Assembly: GCF_029504575.1 (NCBI RefSeq)
Contig: NZ_JAQFII010000001.1
Location: 2,392,501 to 2,456,500, forward strand
Origin: Streptomyces sp. SPB162
GTDB taxonomy: Bacteria > Actinomycetota > Actinomycetes > Streptomycetales > Streptomycetaceae
Length of the DNA: 64,000 nucleotides
Direction of reading: 5' to 3'
Shown piece after piece: positions 51,878 through 60,260 of the stretch (position 1 is its first letter; every line of letters starts with the position of its first letter). Below the pieces are notes generated by a model. It did not search any database and was not told where the DNA came from. It saw nothing but the letters and a program-made list of their open reading frames with translations. A program made the position numbers and the translations under genes.

Positions 51878-52969
51878 GTGACCACACCCGCGGGCACCGC
51901 CAAGCCGGCCGCCATCAAGCTCAAGACCCGCAAGCCGACCGGCATCGTGCCGTGGCCGCTGATCCTCATCGAGGGAGAAGAGGGCGCCGGCAAGACCTAC
52001 TCGGCGGCCCAGTTCTCCGCCTCTGAGCGCATCGGCCAGATGTACTGGATCGACCTCGACGAGGGGTCGGCCGACGAGTACGCGGCGATCGAAGGCGCGA
52101 ACTACCTGATCATCGAACACGACGGCACCTACCGGGACATCCTCGAACAGGTCGAGGCCGTACACGCCGAAGCCCGGCGTGCGGCGGCGGCCGGAGAGCC
52201 GCCGGTCGTCCTGACCATCGACTCGGGATCTGCTCTGTGGCGGATGCTGACCAACTGGACGTACGAGCGGGGCCGCAGGACGCGGAAGAACCGCAAGCTG
52301 CTCCAGGAAGACCCCGACGCGCCCTTCGACATCGGCCGGAACCTGTGGAACGACGCCCTGGAGCGTTGGAACAGGATCATCTACCTGCTGCGCACCCTCC
52401 CCGGAATCGCCATCGTCCTGGCCCGTGGCAAACAGGTCAGCGCCACCGACGACAACGGCCAGCCGATCCAGAACCAGACGGAGTGGAAGGTCTCGGCCCA
52501 GAAGGACCTGGGCTTCGACTCCACCTGCTGGGTGCGCATGAAGCGCGACGCCGACCCACAGATCGTCAAGGTCCGCTCCCTCCGCATGCGCGTGGAGCAG
52601 CGGAAGCCGCTCACCCTGCGGGACTTCAACATCGAGGACCTGGTCTTCAACGGCCTCGGCTGCTCCATCGAATCGCAACCGCGCGTCATGCCCGCGCTCG
52701 CCGGGGACTCGGTCCAGCCGTGGCTGACCCGCATCGCGGCGCTGAACGACAAGGAAGCCCTCGGCGCACTCTGGCGCGCGGTACCGGACCCGGTCAACCG
52801 GCTCGACCGGGAGGAGATCGCCACCATCCGGTCCGCCGCCGAGCAGCGGGCCGCCGAACTGGACAACCCGCGCTCGGAGATGGGTGAGGGCCCACTGACC
52901 GACGCCGACAAGCTCCGCGCCGCCGCCAAGCGGAAGGCCGCCGAGCAGGACGCGGACGCCGAGCAGTGA
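51878..52969 (+). CDS. Sak4-like RecA-fold ATPase
   Basis: A 363-aa protein from GTG 51878 behind a GACCTCTTGGAG site. Walker A GEEGAGKT at 33-40 and a Walker B-like VVLTIDSG near 110 define a RecA-type core. A charged Ala/Glu C-terminal tail follows. With the exonuclease gene next door it forms a phage recombination pair; single-strand annealing ATPases of the Sak4 type are the closest match. Confidence 0.8.
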   Translation: MTTPAGTAKPAAIKLKTRKPTGIVPWPLILIEGEEGAGKTYSAAQFSASERIGQMYWIDLDEGSADEYAAIEGANYLIIEHDGTYRDILEQVEAVHAEARRAAAAGEPPVVLTIDSGSALWRMLTNWTYERGRRTRKNRKLLQEDPDAPFDIGRNLWNDALERWNRIIYLLRTLPGIAIVLARGKQVSATDDNGQPIQNQTEWKVSAQKDLGFDSTCWVRMKRDADPQIVKVRSLRMRVEQRKPLTLRDFNIEDLVFNGLGCSIESQPRVMPALAGDSVQPWLTRIAALNDKEALGALWRAVPDPVNRLDREEIATIRSAAEQRAAELDNPRSEMGEGPLTDADKLRAAAKRKAAEQDADAEQ

Positions 52970-53000
52970 CCGGCCCCCACCCATCTCTTGGAGAACTCGC

Positions 53001-54131
53001 ATGTCCGTAGCCACCATCACCGACGGGACCGCGCCCTCGATCTGGGACGCGGCCCATGACGTCGACGCCCGGCGTCCCCGCTCCCTGCAAACCCAGCTCG
53101 GTGCATCCGACACCGTGTGCGGCCGACGCGCCGCGTACATCCTGCACGGCGTCACACCGACCGACCATGCCGACAAGCGCGCCGCGATCCTCGGAACCTT
53201 CATCCACTACGGCCTGCTGGAGTCGGCACGTACGGAGTACGGATGGCTCGTGGAACGCAGCGTCCAGGACGACCTGATCCGGGGGCACGTCGATGTCGTG
53301 CAGCTCGACGCGACGACAGCCGCCCGCCTGCCTGCCCGGCACAGACCGGTGATACCGGCGGACGTACTCACCGTGGAGGACGTGAAGACGAAGTCCACCT
53401 ACCTGTGGGACCGCGTCCTCCGCTACGGGGCGACGGCGGCCGAGCTGCGCCAGGTCTACCTGTACGCGGGCGCGCTGCACGAGGTGGGGTTCGAAGACGT
53501 GCCCGGCCAGCGGTACCTGTCCCGCCTGGGAGCACTGGAGATCGGCCGCATTCGCTTCCGCTTCATCAACCGTGACAGCGGCGCGGAGCACATCCAGGAG
53601 ATCGACTTCGATCCTCAGCGGGCGGCCGAGGCCCAGTGGTGGGTGGAGCGCGTGCGCGAGACCGGCGACCCCGAGGAGATGCCGCGCGACTTCAACGGGC
53701 CTGGCCTGGACGCCATCTGCGACTACTGCCCCTTCCGCTCCCTGTGCTGGCCGGGTACGGCCCCGGGTGTGCCGGAGCAGACGGCGCTGATCCACAACGA
53801 CGCCGACCGCGAGCAGGCGCTCATCGACTACGTGAAAGGACACGAACTCGCGGGTGAGGGCGACCGGATCAAGAAGTTCGCGCGCAAGAAGCTGGACCAG
53901 TCCCCGGCCGGGGTCTACGGGCCCAACAAGCTGTCCTGGCGTGGCGGGAACGACGAGGAGAAGGACGACGTGGAGGCGATGGTCGACCTCCACGAGGTTG
54001 CCGGCATCCCCGTGCCGATGAAGCCGGACTCCGATCGGATGGTCAGGAACCTCAAGGCGGCCGGGTTGCCCGTCCCACGCCGGAAGACTGGGAAGAAGAC
54101 GGCCCCGATCATCAACGTCGGGCCAGCCTGA
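53001..54131 (+). CDS. Cas4/RecB-like PD-(D/E)XK exonuclease
   Basis: A 376-aa protein behind an ATCTCTTGGAG site. Nuclease motif GHVDVVQLD followed by LTVEDVKTKS, and an iron-sulphur type cluster CDYCPFRSLCW with an upstream Cys near 40, fit Cas4-like phage exonucleases. It probably resects DNA ends for the neighbouring ATPase. The C-terminal 100 residues are basic and unassigned. Confidence 0.85.
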   Translation: MSVATITDGTAPSIWDAAHDVDARRPRSLQTQLGASDTVCGRRAAYILHGVTPTDHADKRAAILGTFIHYGLLESARTEYGWLVERSVQDDLIRGHVDVVQLDATTAARLPARHRPVIPADVLTVEDVKTKSTYLWDRVLRYGATAAELRQVYLYAGALHEVGFEDVPGQRYLSRLGALEIGRIRFRFINRDSGAEHIQEIDFDPQRAAEAQWWVERVRETGDPEEMPRDFNGPGLDAICDYCPFRSLCWPGTAPGVPEQTALIHNDADREQALIDYVKGHELAGEGDRIKKFARKKLDQSPAGVYGPNKLSWRGGNDEEKDDVEAMVDLHEVAGIPVPMKPDSDRMVRNLKAAGLPVPRRKTGKKTAPIINVGPA

Positions 54132-54152
54132 CCCGGAACCCCTGACTCCTCA

Positions 54153-54179
54153 GCCCCGCCCGTGAACCACGGGCGGGGC
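54153..54179. terminator. Hairpin before the initiator-like gene
   Basis: GCCCCGCCCGTG and CACGGGCGGGGC, 12-bp arms with a 3-nt loop. Confidence 0.7.
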
Positions 54180-54220
54180 GCCCCGTCCTGCCGCCACGCT
54201 CGTACCGCCCAAGGGGAACC

Positions 54221-55265
54221 GTGTCCATCCAACTCATGATCGCTGCGGCGTATCTGCCGCCCGACGTGCTCAGCCAGAGCCAGAAAGCTCGCCCTCATGA
54301 AGATCGCCGACAGTGCCGACGACGAGACGCGTCTTGCCCGGCCTGGTCTGACCCGCCTTGCCGCTTGGGTCGGCGTGACCGACAAGCGCGCCATCACCAT
54401 CGTCACGGAGCTGATAGCCAAGGGCCTCGTCGAGCGTGTCGAGACCGGCAAGGCGGGCCGGTCTGCGGTCTACCGGGTCTTCCCGCTCGGCGTACCACCG
54501 ACGCCAACCACCCCGGATCTCAAAGCGGCTGCCGAGGCCCGCAAGGCTGCCCCCAAGAACCCCCGCAAGGCACGCGCCGGAGTGGTGCGTTCGGCTCCGG
54601 CCAAGCCTGCGATGACGTATCAGGATGTCGAAGCGCGCGAGGCCAAACGGCAGCAGAAGGCACAGAAACCGCAGGTGGAGGCAGGGTTCCACGCGGGGAA
54701 CCCTGGTTCAGAGGCAGGGTTCCACGGGGGGAACCCGGAGGCGCCAGAAGGCCGGGTTCCACCGGTGGAACCCGATGAGTTCCACGGGGGGAACCCACTG
54801 GGTTCCAGCGATGGAACCCCTTCCTTCCCTGGTCCTTCCTCTGTCCTTCCTTTCCCCCCTACCCCCACGGCTGACGCCGTAGGGGAGCCTGCGCCCGCTT
54901 CGACAGACACTTCCCGGCCGGACGGCGAGGAGGAGCCGCAGAAGGGCTGTGCGCGCCACCAGGGCCGCCCTGCCGCCTCCTGCCGTGCGTGTGGCACCAA
55001 CCCGCGCGCGGGCCGCCAGCGGGAGCGGGAGGAGGCGAAGGCGGCGGAGCACCAGGCGCGCGGGCAGTTCTGGGATGACTGGCACGAGGGTGCGGCCAGC
55101 CGCCGTCAGCAGGTTGAGGAGCGGCCGGAGTCGGTGAAGTCCGCTCGCAGGGCTGCGCGCGAGGCGCTGCTTGAGTCCAAGGCCCGCAGGCAGCAAAAAA
55201 ACTTAGGCCCGCGAACGAATATTTCACCAGGAATCTGGACATCCCCAATATTGCATATAGAATAG
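54221..55265 (+). pseudogene. Replication-initiator-like winged-helix protein with iterons in its gene; frameshifted
   Basis: GTG 54221 opens MSIQLMIAAAYLPPDVLSQS in one frame; from 54297 another frame gives MKIADSADDETRLARPGLTR and a winged helix (AAWVGVTDKRAITIVTELIA, KGLVERVETGKAGRSAVYR). One A fewer in the AAA at 54284-54286 would join them. The middle is a Gly/Pro/His-rich stretch encoded by five iterons. A zinc-like CARHQ-CRACG segment and a basic coiled coil follow. The frame then runs through the promoter at 55235; with one A fewer in the A7 at 55195-55201 it would stop at 55206 instead. Role as replication initiator is inferred from the iterons and wHTH. Confidence 0.65.
54684..54819. 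repeat. Five palindromic 20-bp iterons, candidate replication origin
   Basis: Copies at 54684-54703, 54717-54736, 54754-54773, 54777-54796 and 54800-54819. The third, GGGTTCCACCGGTGGAACCC, is a perfect palindrome; the others differ from it at a few mainly central positions. Start-to-start spacings are 33, 37, 23 and 23 bases. A pyrimidine-rich tract (54820-54870) follows. Iterons inside an initiator gene are the lambda O arrangement. Confidence 0.75.
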
Positions 55266-55267
55266 AA
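55235..55267 (+). promoter_or_regulatory. Early promoter copy 3
   Basis: CTGGAC (55235-55240), 17 bases, TAGAAT (55258-55263) inside the exact 16-mer at 55252-55267. The leader AACCAAGAAGAGGGGGA is almost shared with the 61.8 kb copy. Confidence 0.8.
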
Positions 55268-55310
55268 CCAAGAAGAGGGGGAAGGGCCCCCTCGACCCCG
55301 GAAGGACGCC

Positions 55311-55739
55311 ATGAGCTACCTGCCCACTCTTCGCCGCGCACACAACGGCGCGCTCGTACTCGACGGCAGCGCCGCCGCTCACGAGCAGATCCGTACCCTC
55401 GCCGACCTCTACCGCGAGGACCCCGAGGGTGTCGGCGACATGCTGATCGAGATCGCCGATCTCAAGGATCGGGCCGAGCGGGAGCGCGACCTCGACGGCC
55501 TCGGTCACGCCGAGCACGTGCGGGACTCGATCGTCACCGAGCTCATCAACGAGATCGGCGGCGCGGAGATGCACCTCGACCCACGCGACAACCACCACGC
55601 CCTCATGCAGGCGCGCAGCCTTGCCCATCACGCACGGCGCATCGGCGACGCCGCCCAGCAGCGCGCCGACCAACTGGCGGCCCTGACCGCCATCGCCCGA
55701 GGGGTGCGAGAGCAGCGTCGGAGGCCCCCCATCTGCTAG
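55311..55739 (+). CDS. Helical early protein, unknown
   Basis: A 142-aa protein with GGAAGGA before ATG 55311. It is almost all helix (EQIRTLADLYREDPEGVGDM; HAEHVRDSIVTELINEIGGA) and ends Arg-rich. First gene after promoter copy 3. No family recognised. Confidence 0.7.
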   Translation: MSYLPTLRRAHNGALVLDGSAAAHEQIRTLADLYREDPEGVGDMLIEIADLKDRAERERDLDGLGHAEHVRDSIVTELINEIGGAEMHLDPRDNHHALMQARSLAHHARRIGDAAQQRADQLAALTAIARGVREQRRRPPIC

Positions 55740-55771
55740 CCGAGGCGATTCAATCCGTTCCAAAGTAGATC

Positions 55772-55792
55772 CCAACTCTGTACTGTTGAACG
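55772..55792. promoter_or_regulatory. Operator-like repeat before the 55819 gene
   Basis: CCAACTCTGTACTGTTGAACG is a weaker member of the operator family, with CAAC and GTTG arms, preceded by TAGATC as at 6526. Confidence 0.45.
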
Positions 55793-55818
55793 GCACAAGA
55801 CCTCTTGGAGAGAAACCC

Positions 55819-56472
55819 GTGAGCAATCACTTCGCGCAGATGGCCCCGATGCCCGTGCACGGCAACACCGACGATCCGCTGTGGCGCAAGGTGTGGAACG
55901 CCTACGAGCCGGTCATCACCGCGCTCCGACGCATCCCGCTCGTCGCCGACGTCGAGATCTGCGGCGGCATGTTCGGCATCACCGCGCAGCTCACCGACGG
56001 ATCGCACCTGTGGATTTCCTCTGTCGAAGAACTGCCCCTCGACCCCACGGAGGTCGAGGGCTGGCACGTCAGGCGCGCCCACGAGGACAACCCGACCATC
56101 GACGAGATGGTCTACAACTCCACCGTCGACGGCGAGCACGCGCAGCACGGCAACAACGTCGTCCCCCTCGTGCAGGCGATCTCCACTTTCGTCACCGAAC
56201 GTCGCCTCGCGCCCAAGCTGATCGACCTCATGTCCGTCCAGATGGACGGCGTGACGAAGAACCACCGGCGTATCAGCAAGCTCGTCCAGGGCCCCTTCGA
56301 CGACCGGCACGCGGCGGTCAAGGAGTACGGCTACGCCACCCACGAGCTGACCGAGCGCGGCTGGCGGTGCATCCACGAACAGGGCGGCACCGACTGGCCG
56401 CTGACCATCTGGGAACTGAACGGCGAGATCGTCACCGTCTACCTCGCCCACGTCGGCCAGGTGAGCGCCTGA
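55819..56472 (+). CDS. Hypothetical early protein
   Basis: A 217-aa protein from GTG 55819 behind GACCTCTTGGAG. Mixed alpha/beta (GGMFGITAQLTDGSHLWISS; WRCIHEQGGTDWPLTIWEL). Its stop overlaps the next ATG. No family recognised; an anti-host or structural accessory role cannot be told apart. Confidence 0.65.
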   Translation: MSNHFAQMAPMPVHGNTDDPLWRKVWNAYEPVITALRRIPLVADVEICGGMFGITAQLTDGSHLWISSVEELPLDPTEVEGWHVRRAHEDNPTIDEMVYNSTVDGEHAQHGNNVVPLVQAISTFVTERRLAPKLIDLMSVQMDGVTKNHRRISKLVQGPFDDRHAAVKEYGYATHELTERGWRCIHEQGGTDWPLTIWELNGEIVTVYLAHVGQVSA

Positions 56473-56687
56473 TGTCCGGCGCGGAGGCCAGCCAGCCGAG
56501 CGCGGCCGAAGAGGCGGCGAAGCGCCCGTGCGCCTGCGTGATCGCCCACGTGCAGAACGGCGAGGAGCGTGACCGCGCCCAGGCCGCGCTGGACAACGCG
56601 CTGAAGACCAACGACGCACACGCCGTGTTCATCGCCTGCCTTCGGCTCATGCAGCCCTGCCCGGCCCGCGACGAGGTGACGCGATGA
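56472..56687 (+). CDS. Small Cys-containing hypothetical protein
   Basis: A 71-aa protein overlapping both neighbours (TGATG and ATGA). Cys at CACV, IACL and QPCP. No domain recognised. Coupled translation supports it. Confidence 0.6.
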   Translation: MSGAEASQPSAAEEAAKRPCACVIAHVQNGEERDRAQAALDNALKTNDAHAVFIACLRLMQPCPARDEVTR

Positions 56688-56839
56688 CCGTCACGTTCGC
56701 CCTGCTCGCGCTCGCCCTCGGCGTCGCCGCCGGCCTCGCCGTGCTCGTCGTCGACGAACTGCGCTGGGAGGCCCGCGAGCGGCTTCCGAGGTGCACCACC
56801 TGCGGCCAGCAGCACCACCGACACGCCGCCCACCGCTGA
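56684..56839 (+). CDS. 51-aa membrane-anchored CxxC protein
   Basis: ATG 56684 overlaps the previous stop. An N-terminal helix (FALLALALGVAAGLAVLVVD) is followed by CTTCGQQHHRHAAH, a possible zinc site on the cytoplasmic side. Similar tiny proteins occur in actinophage early operons. Function unknown. Confidence 0.6.
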   Translation: MTVTFALLALALGVAAGLAVLVVDELRWEARERLPRCTTCGQQHHRHAAHR

Positions 56840-56841
56840 AC

Positions 56842-56874
56842 ACCGTCCGGCCCGCCCGCCCCGGGCCGGACGGT
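56842..56874. terminator. Hairpin before a CTCTTGGAG translation site
   Basis: ACCGTCCGGCCCG and CGGGCCGGACGGT, 13-bp arms. The next gene's GACCTCTTGGAG begins 5 bases later. Confidence 0.7.
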
Positions 56875-56898
56875 CACAGACCTCTTGGAGAACAACCC

Positions 56899-57381
56899 GT
56901 GGGATTCCAGATGTACGTCCAGAACCTTGACGGCACACTCGCCGAAGGCAACGAGAACTGCTTCCACTTCGGGTGGTTCGCGATGCCGCGAACGCTCGAC
57001 GCCATGAACAACTTCGGGATGCTCACCGAGCTGCCCGTCCCGTCCGCCCCGGCCCTTTCTGCCTACGGCCTGGCGGTGGAGAACTTCCAGCGTGGCGTCC
57101 AGCCCGACCAGGCCACGGCCAACCGCATCGCGGAGTACCGGGCCGCCTACCAGGCGGTCCTGGACGCGGCGGAGGCCGAGCCGACCGGCATCCCCACCTT
57201 CAAGCTCGCGAACAACGACGGCTTCCTCGTCACCGTCGCCGAGATCAGTGCCGCGCTCACCGCCTACGAGGCCCACCCGCACGTGGACATCGCCGAGATG
57301 CCCGTCGGCGATCCGACTTGGGGGCGCTGGACGGCGTTCCTGCGCCACGCCCAGACGCACAGCGGTTTCCGCACCTACTGA
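56899..57381 (+). CDS. Hypothetical early protein
   Basis: A 160-aa protein from GTG 56899, 8 nt after GACCTCTTGGAG. It begins MGFQMYVQNLDGTLAEGNEN and is helical later (AVLDAAEAEPTGIPTFKLAN). No family recognised. It lies between two hairpins and so may be a separate translation module. Confidence 0.65.
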   Translation: MGFQMYVQNLDGTLAEGNENCFHFGWFAMPRTLDAMNNFGMLTELPVPSAPALSAYGLAVENFQRGVQPDQATANRIAEYRAAYQAVLDAAEAEPTGIPTFKLANNDGFLVTVAEISAALTAYEAHPHVDIAEMPVGDPTWGRWTAFLRHAQTHSGFRTY

Positions 57382-57390
57382 TCCTGGCCG

Positions 57391-57423
57391 CCGCCCGGCC
57401 CCGCAACGTGCGGGGCCGGGCGG
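57391..57423. terminator. Hairpin before the cytosine methyltransferase
   Basis: CCGCCCGGCCCCGCA and TGCGGGGCCGGGCGG, perfect 15-bp arms with a 3-nt loop. Confidence 0.75.
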
Positions 57424-57453
57424 CGCAGACCTCATTGGAGAACGACTACCACC

Positions 57454-58950
57454 ATGGCCACAGTCATCGACCTGCTGTGCGGCGCAGGAGGCAGCAGCAC
57501 CGGCCTCGTCGAAGCCGGGTATGAACTGATCCTCGGGATCAACCACTGGCAGCTCGCCATCGACACCCACGCCGCCAACCACCGCAACGCCGACCACGCC
57601 TGCATCGACATCTCCGGCTTCCCGATGCGCTACCTGCCCAACGCCGACGTCCTGTGGGCCTCGGTCATCTGCACTGAGATCAGCCCCGCGGGCGGGCGGC
57701 GGCGCGAGACCAACCAGATGAACCTGCTCGACCTGATCGACGAGGGCGAAGACTGGGAGGCCCTGACCAAGGATGCCTTCGAACGCACCCGGGTCACCGG
57801 CTGGTGTGTCGTCCGGGCAGCCGAGGCCAAGCGGTTCAAGGCCATCGTCGTCGAGAACGTCGTCGAGTTCGGCCTCGACTGGATTCTGTTCCCGAAATGG
57901 CTCGAAGCGATGGAACTGCTCGGCTACCAGTACCAGATCGTGTGCGTCAGCAGCGCCCACGTCGGCGACGACGTCAACCTGCGCGCCCCGCAGTGGCGCG
58001 ACCGGATGTACGTGGTCTTCACCCTCAAGACCATGCGCAAGCCAGACCTGGCGCCCAGGCCGCTCGCGCCCTGCGTGGACTGCGGCGAGGACGTGCACGC
58101 CGTTCAGGCGTGGAACGTCGAAGGCGTACGGATCGGGAAGTACCGGCGCGACTACATCTACCGCTGCCCCAACAGCCGGTGCCGCCACGCCATGGTCGAG
58201 CCGTACGTCCGCCCGGCCAGCGACATCATCAACTGGGACGACCTCGGCACGCGCATCGGCGACCGCAAGAAGCCCCTCGTGGAAACCACGATGGACCGCA
58301 TCCGCGCGGGCCTCATCAAGTTCCCGTACCGCCCCAGCTCGATCACCCTCACCCACGGCAAGGAGGGCGGTGACCGCGCGTACGCCGTCGAGGACCGGCC
58401 CCTGCCGACCCGTACGGCCAAGCAGGGTGACGCCCTCCTGGTGCCGACCGGCGGCTCGTGGAACACCGACGCAGTCCCCGTCGACGTGCCCCTGCGCACT
58501 CGCACCACCCGCGAGAGCGAAGCCCTCCTGACGGTCAACCCGTTCATCGTCGAGTTCCGGAACCACGCCACCGCCAGCCCCGCGAGCAACCCCCTGAGCG
58601 GGGTCACCGCACAGGGCAACCACCACGGCCTGGTCACCCACGCCGGCCGAGTGCCCGAGCGGGCGAGGAACACCCTCGTCGTGCCGTACCGCAAGGCCGC
58701 GGTCAAGACGGCCGCCGAACCCGTCCACACCCTGTCCACCCGCGACTCGGCCGCCCTGGTCCGCTCCGCGCCGGACATCGCCGACTGCTACTTCCGCATG
58801 CTCAAGCCCCGCGAACAGCTCGAAGGGCAGCGGTTCCCCACGAAGTACGTCGTCTACGGCAATCAGGCGGAACAGACCATGCAGGCGGGCAACGCGGTCT
58901 CCGTCAACGTCGCGCGGTGGATAGGCCAGCGATTGGAGCCCGTCCTGTGA
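57454..58950 (+). CDS. DNA cytosine-5 methyltransferase
   Basis: A 498-aa protein. SAM motif I DLLCGAGGSSTGL at 6-18, catalytic-loop Cys73 (WASVICTEISPAGG) and ENV-type motif VVENVVEF at 132-139. The usual PC is replaced by an IC, a variant seen in phage homologues with a PECT form. The C-terminal region (PLRTRTTRESEALL, FRMLKPREQLEGQRF) is typical of the target domain and motif X. It probably protects phage DNA from host restriction. The stop overlaps the WhiB start. Confidence 0.9.
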   Translation: MATVIDLLCGAGGSSTGLVEAGYELILGINHWQLAIDTHAANHRNADHACIDISGFPMRYLPNADVLWASVICTEISPAGGRRRETNQMNLLDLIDEGEDWEALTKDAFERTRVTGWCVVRAAEAKRFKAIVVENVVEFGLDWILFPKWLEAMELLGYQYQIVCVSSAHVGDDVNLRAPQWRDRMYVVFTLKTMRKPDLAPRPLAPCVDCGEDVHAVQAWNVEGVRIGKYRRDYIYRCPNSRCRHAMVEPYVRPASDIINWDDLGTRIGDRKKPLVETTMDRIRAGLIKFPYRPSSITLTHGKEGGDRAYAVEDRPLPTRTAKQGDALLVPTGGSWNTDAVPVDVPLRTRTTRESEALLTVNPFIVEFRNHATASPASNPLSGVTAQGNHHGLVTHAGRVPERARNTLVVPYRKAAVKTAAEPVHTLSTRDSAALVRSAPDIADCYFRMLKPREQLEGQRFPTKYVVYGNQAEQTMQAGNAVSVNVARWIGQRLEPVL

Positions 58951-59405
58951 CCGGATCTCGCAGCGCCCTGGCAGGCACGCACGTCACCGAGCACGCGCCG
59001 TGCTGGGGCGATACCGACTTCGCCGTGGCCGACAACCGGTGGAAGACCGGCAAAGACCTGGTCGCCATCTGCGAACCCGTCCTCTACGTCTGCGGCGGCT
59101 GTCACTACCGAGCCGCCTGCATCCGGCAGGTACTGCCCGCCAAGAGCGACTTCGACGGCGTCTGCGGCGGCCGAATCTGGCTCAACGGCGTCGTCGTTCA
59201 CGCCCTGCCGGACGCCGACCCATCCGAGCTGCCACCGGCGGTCATCCGCAAGTCGTGCGGAACCGCCGCCGGATCACGCGCCCATCGCCGCGCCGTCGAG
59301 CAGCAGTGCACCAACTGCGAGCCCTTCTACATCCCCGGGCCCAACCCGCTGGACGACGAGGACGACCCGGACGCACAGCAGCTCGAACTGCCCGACGTCG
59401 CCTGA
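58947..59405 (+). CDS. WhiB-like transcription factor
   Basis: A 152-aa protein from GTG 58947. Cys19, Cys49, Cys52 and Cys58 give the C-x2-C-x5-C iron-sulphur pattern (CGGCHYRAAC), and GVCGG at 71-75 replaces the usual G[VI]WGG turn. WhiB proteins bind a 4Fe-4S cluster and sigma factor; phage copies can redirect host transcription. The C-terminal 60 residues carry further Cys and an acidic tail. Confidence 0.8.
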   Translation: MTGSRSALAGTHVTEHAPCWGDTDFAVADNRWKTGKDLVAICEPVLYVCGGCHYRAACIRQVLPAKSDFDGVCGGRIWLNGVVVHALPDADPSELPPAVIRKSCGTAAGSRAHRRAVEQQCTNCEPFYIPGPNPLDDEDDPDAQQLELPDVA

Positions 59406-59426
59406 TCCCCCGAAGGAGTAGGACGC

Positions 59427-59804
59427 ATGACCGACCAACGACCCATGCGCGAATTGCTCGGCCCGGTCGCGGCCGTGGCGCTCATCGCGCAGCTCAACCC
59501 GGATCTGCCCGCGCCCGGCATCGAGTTCGCAGCGATCTTCCATGACGGCGTGGAGTACGGCATGGGTGTCCGGCTGCACATGCACCAGCCCCAGGAGGGC
59601 GTCTACGAGCGGTGGGCGCACTTGATCGGCAGCAACGACCCGGATTCGCACACCAATCCGGTCACCACCGCCCAGGGCAACCTGTGCCGCCGCACCTACG
59701 GCAGCTACGCGGACATCCCCGTGGAGGCCGTCGCCTACGTCGCCCGAGCGGTTCCCCGAGCCGCCAACCACTGGGCCCTGGCGCTCGACGAGTCCGCCAC
59801 CTGA
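59427..59804 (+). CDS. Hypothetical early protein
   Basis: A 125-aa protein with GAAGGAGT before ATG 59427. EFAAIFHDGVEYGMGVRLHM and ANHWALALDE suggest a small alpha/beta fold. No family recognised. Confidence 0.65.
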   Translation: MTDQRPMRELLGPVAAVALIAQLNPDLPAPGIEFAAIFHDGVEYGMGVRLHMHQPQEGVYERWAHLIGSNDPDSHTNPVTTAQGNLCRRTYGSYADIPVEAVAYVARAVPRAANHWALALDESAT

Positions 59805-59846
59805 CCTCGGCCACGTTCCTCACCCCAACTCACAGCAGGGAAAACC

Positions 59847-60179
59847 ATGAACAAGCAGCTCCTCATCGAGGACGTCGCCGCCAAGATCGGCTCCCGGACC
59901 GTCGCCGCAGAGGCAGTGGAAGCCGTCTTCGACTCGATCGTCCGCGCAGTGGCCGAAGGGAAGAGGGTCAGCGTGACCGGCTTCGGCTCGATCGAACCCG
60001 TGGCGCGTCCGGCGCGGCTCGCGCGCAACCCGCAGACCGGACTGCGCGTACAGGTGGAGGCCACCCGCGCGGTCCGCTTCCGCGCCGGAGCCTCCTTCAA
60101 GGCCCTGGTCGACGGCACCAAGCAGCTCCCGGACGAGGGCAGCGCCATCAAGAAGGCCCCCAAGACCCCCCGCACCTGA
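59847..60179 (+). CDS. HU/IHF-family DNA-bending protein
   Basis: A 110-aa protein. MNKQLLIEDVAAKIGSRTVA, VFDSIVRAVAEGKRVSVTGF and GSIEPVARPARLARNPQTG match the HU fold, including the arm Pro in ARNPQTG. It would compact phage DNA or help recombination and replication complexes. A strong hairpin follows. Confidence 0.92.
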   Translation: MNKQLLIEDVAAKIGSRTVAAEAVEAVFDSIVRAVAEGKRVSVTGFGSIEPVARPARLARNPQTGLRVQVEATRAVRFRAGASFKALVDGTKQLPDEGSAIKKAPKTPRT

Positions 60180-60191
60180 CCTTCCAGCCGT

Positions 60192-60220
60192 GGCCGCCCC
60201 GGGAAAAACCCGGGGCGGCC
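60192..60220. terminator. Terminator after the HU gene
   Basis: GGCCGCCCCGGG and CCCGGGGCGGCC, 12-bp arms with an AAAAA loop. Confidence 0.8.
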
Positions 60221-60260
60221 CCATACCCCGCTACGACATGACGAACGGAAAGGTGTGCTG

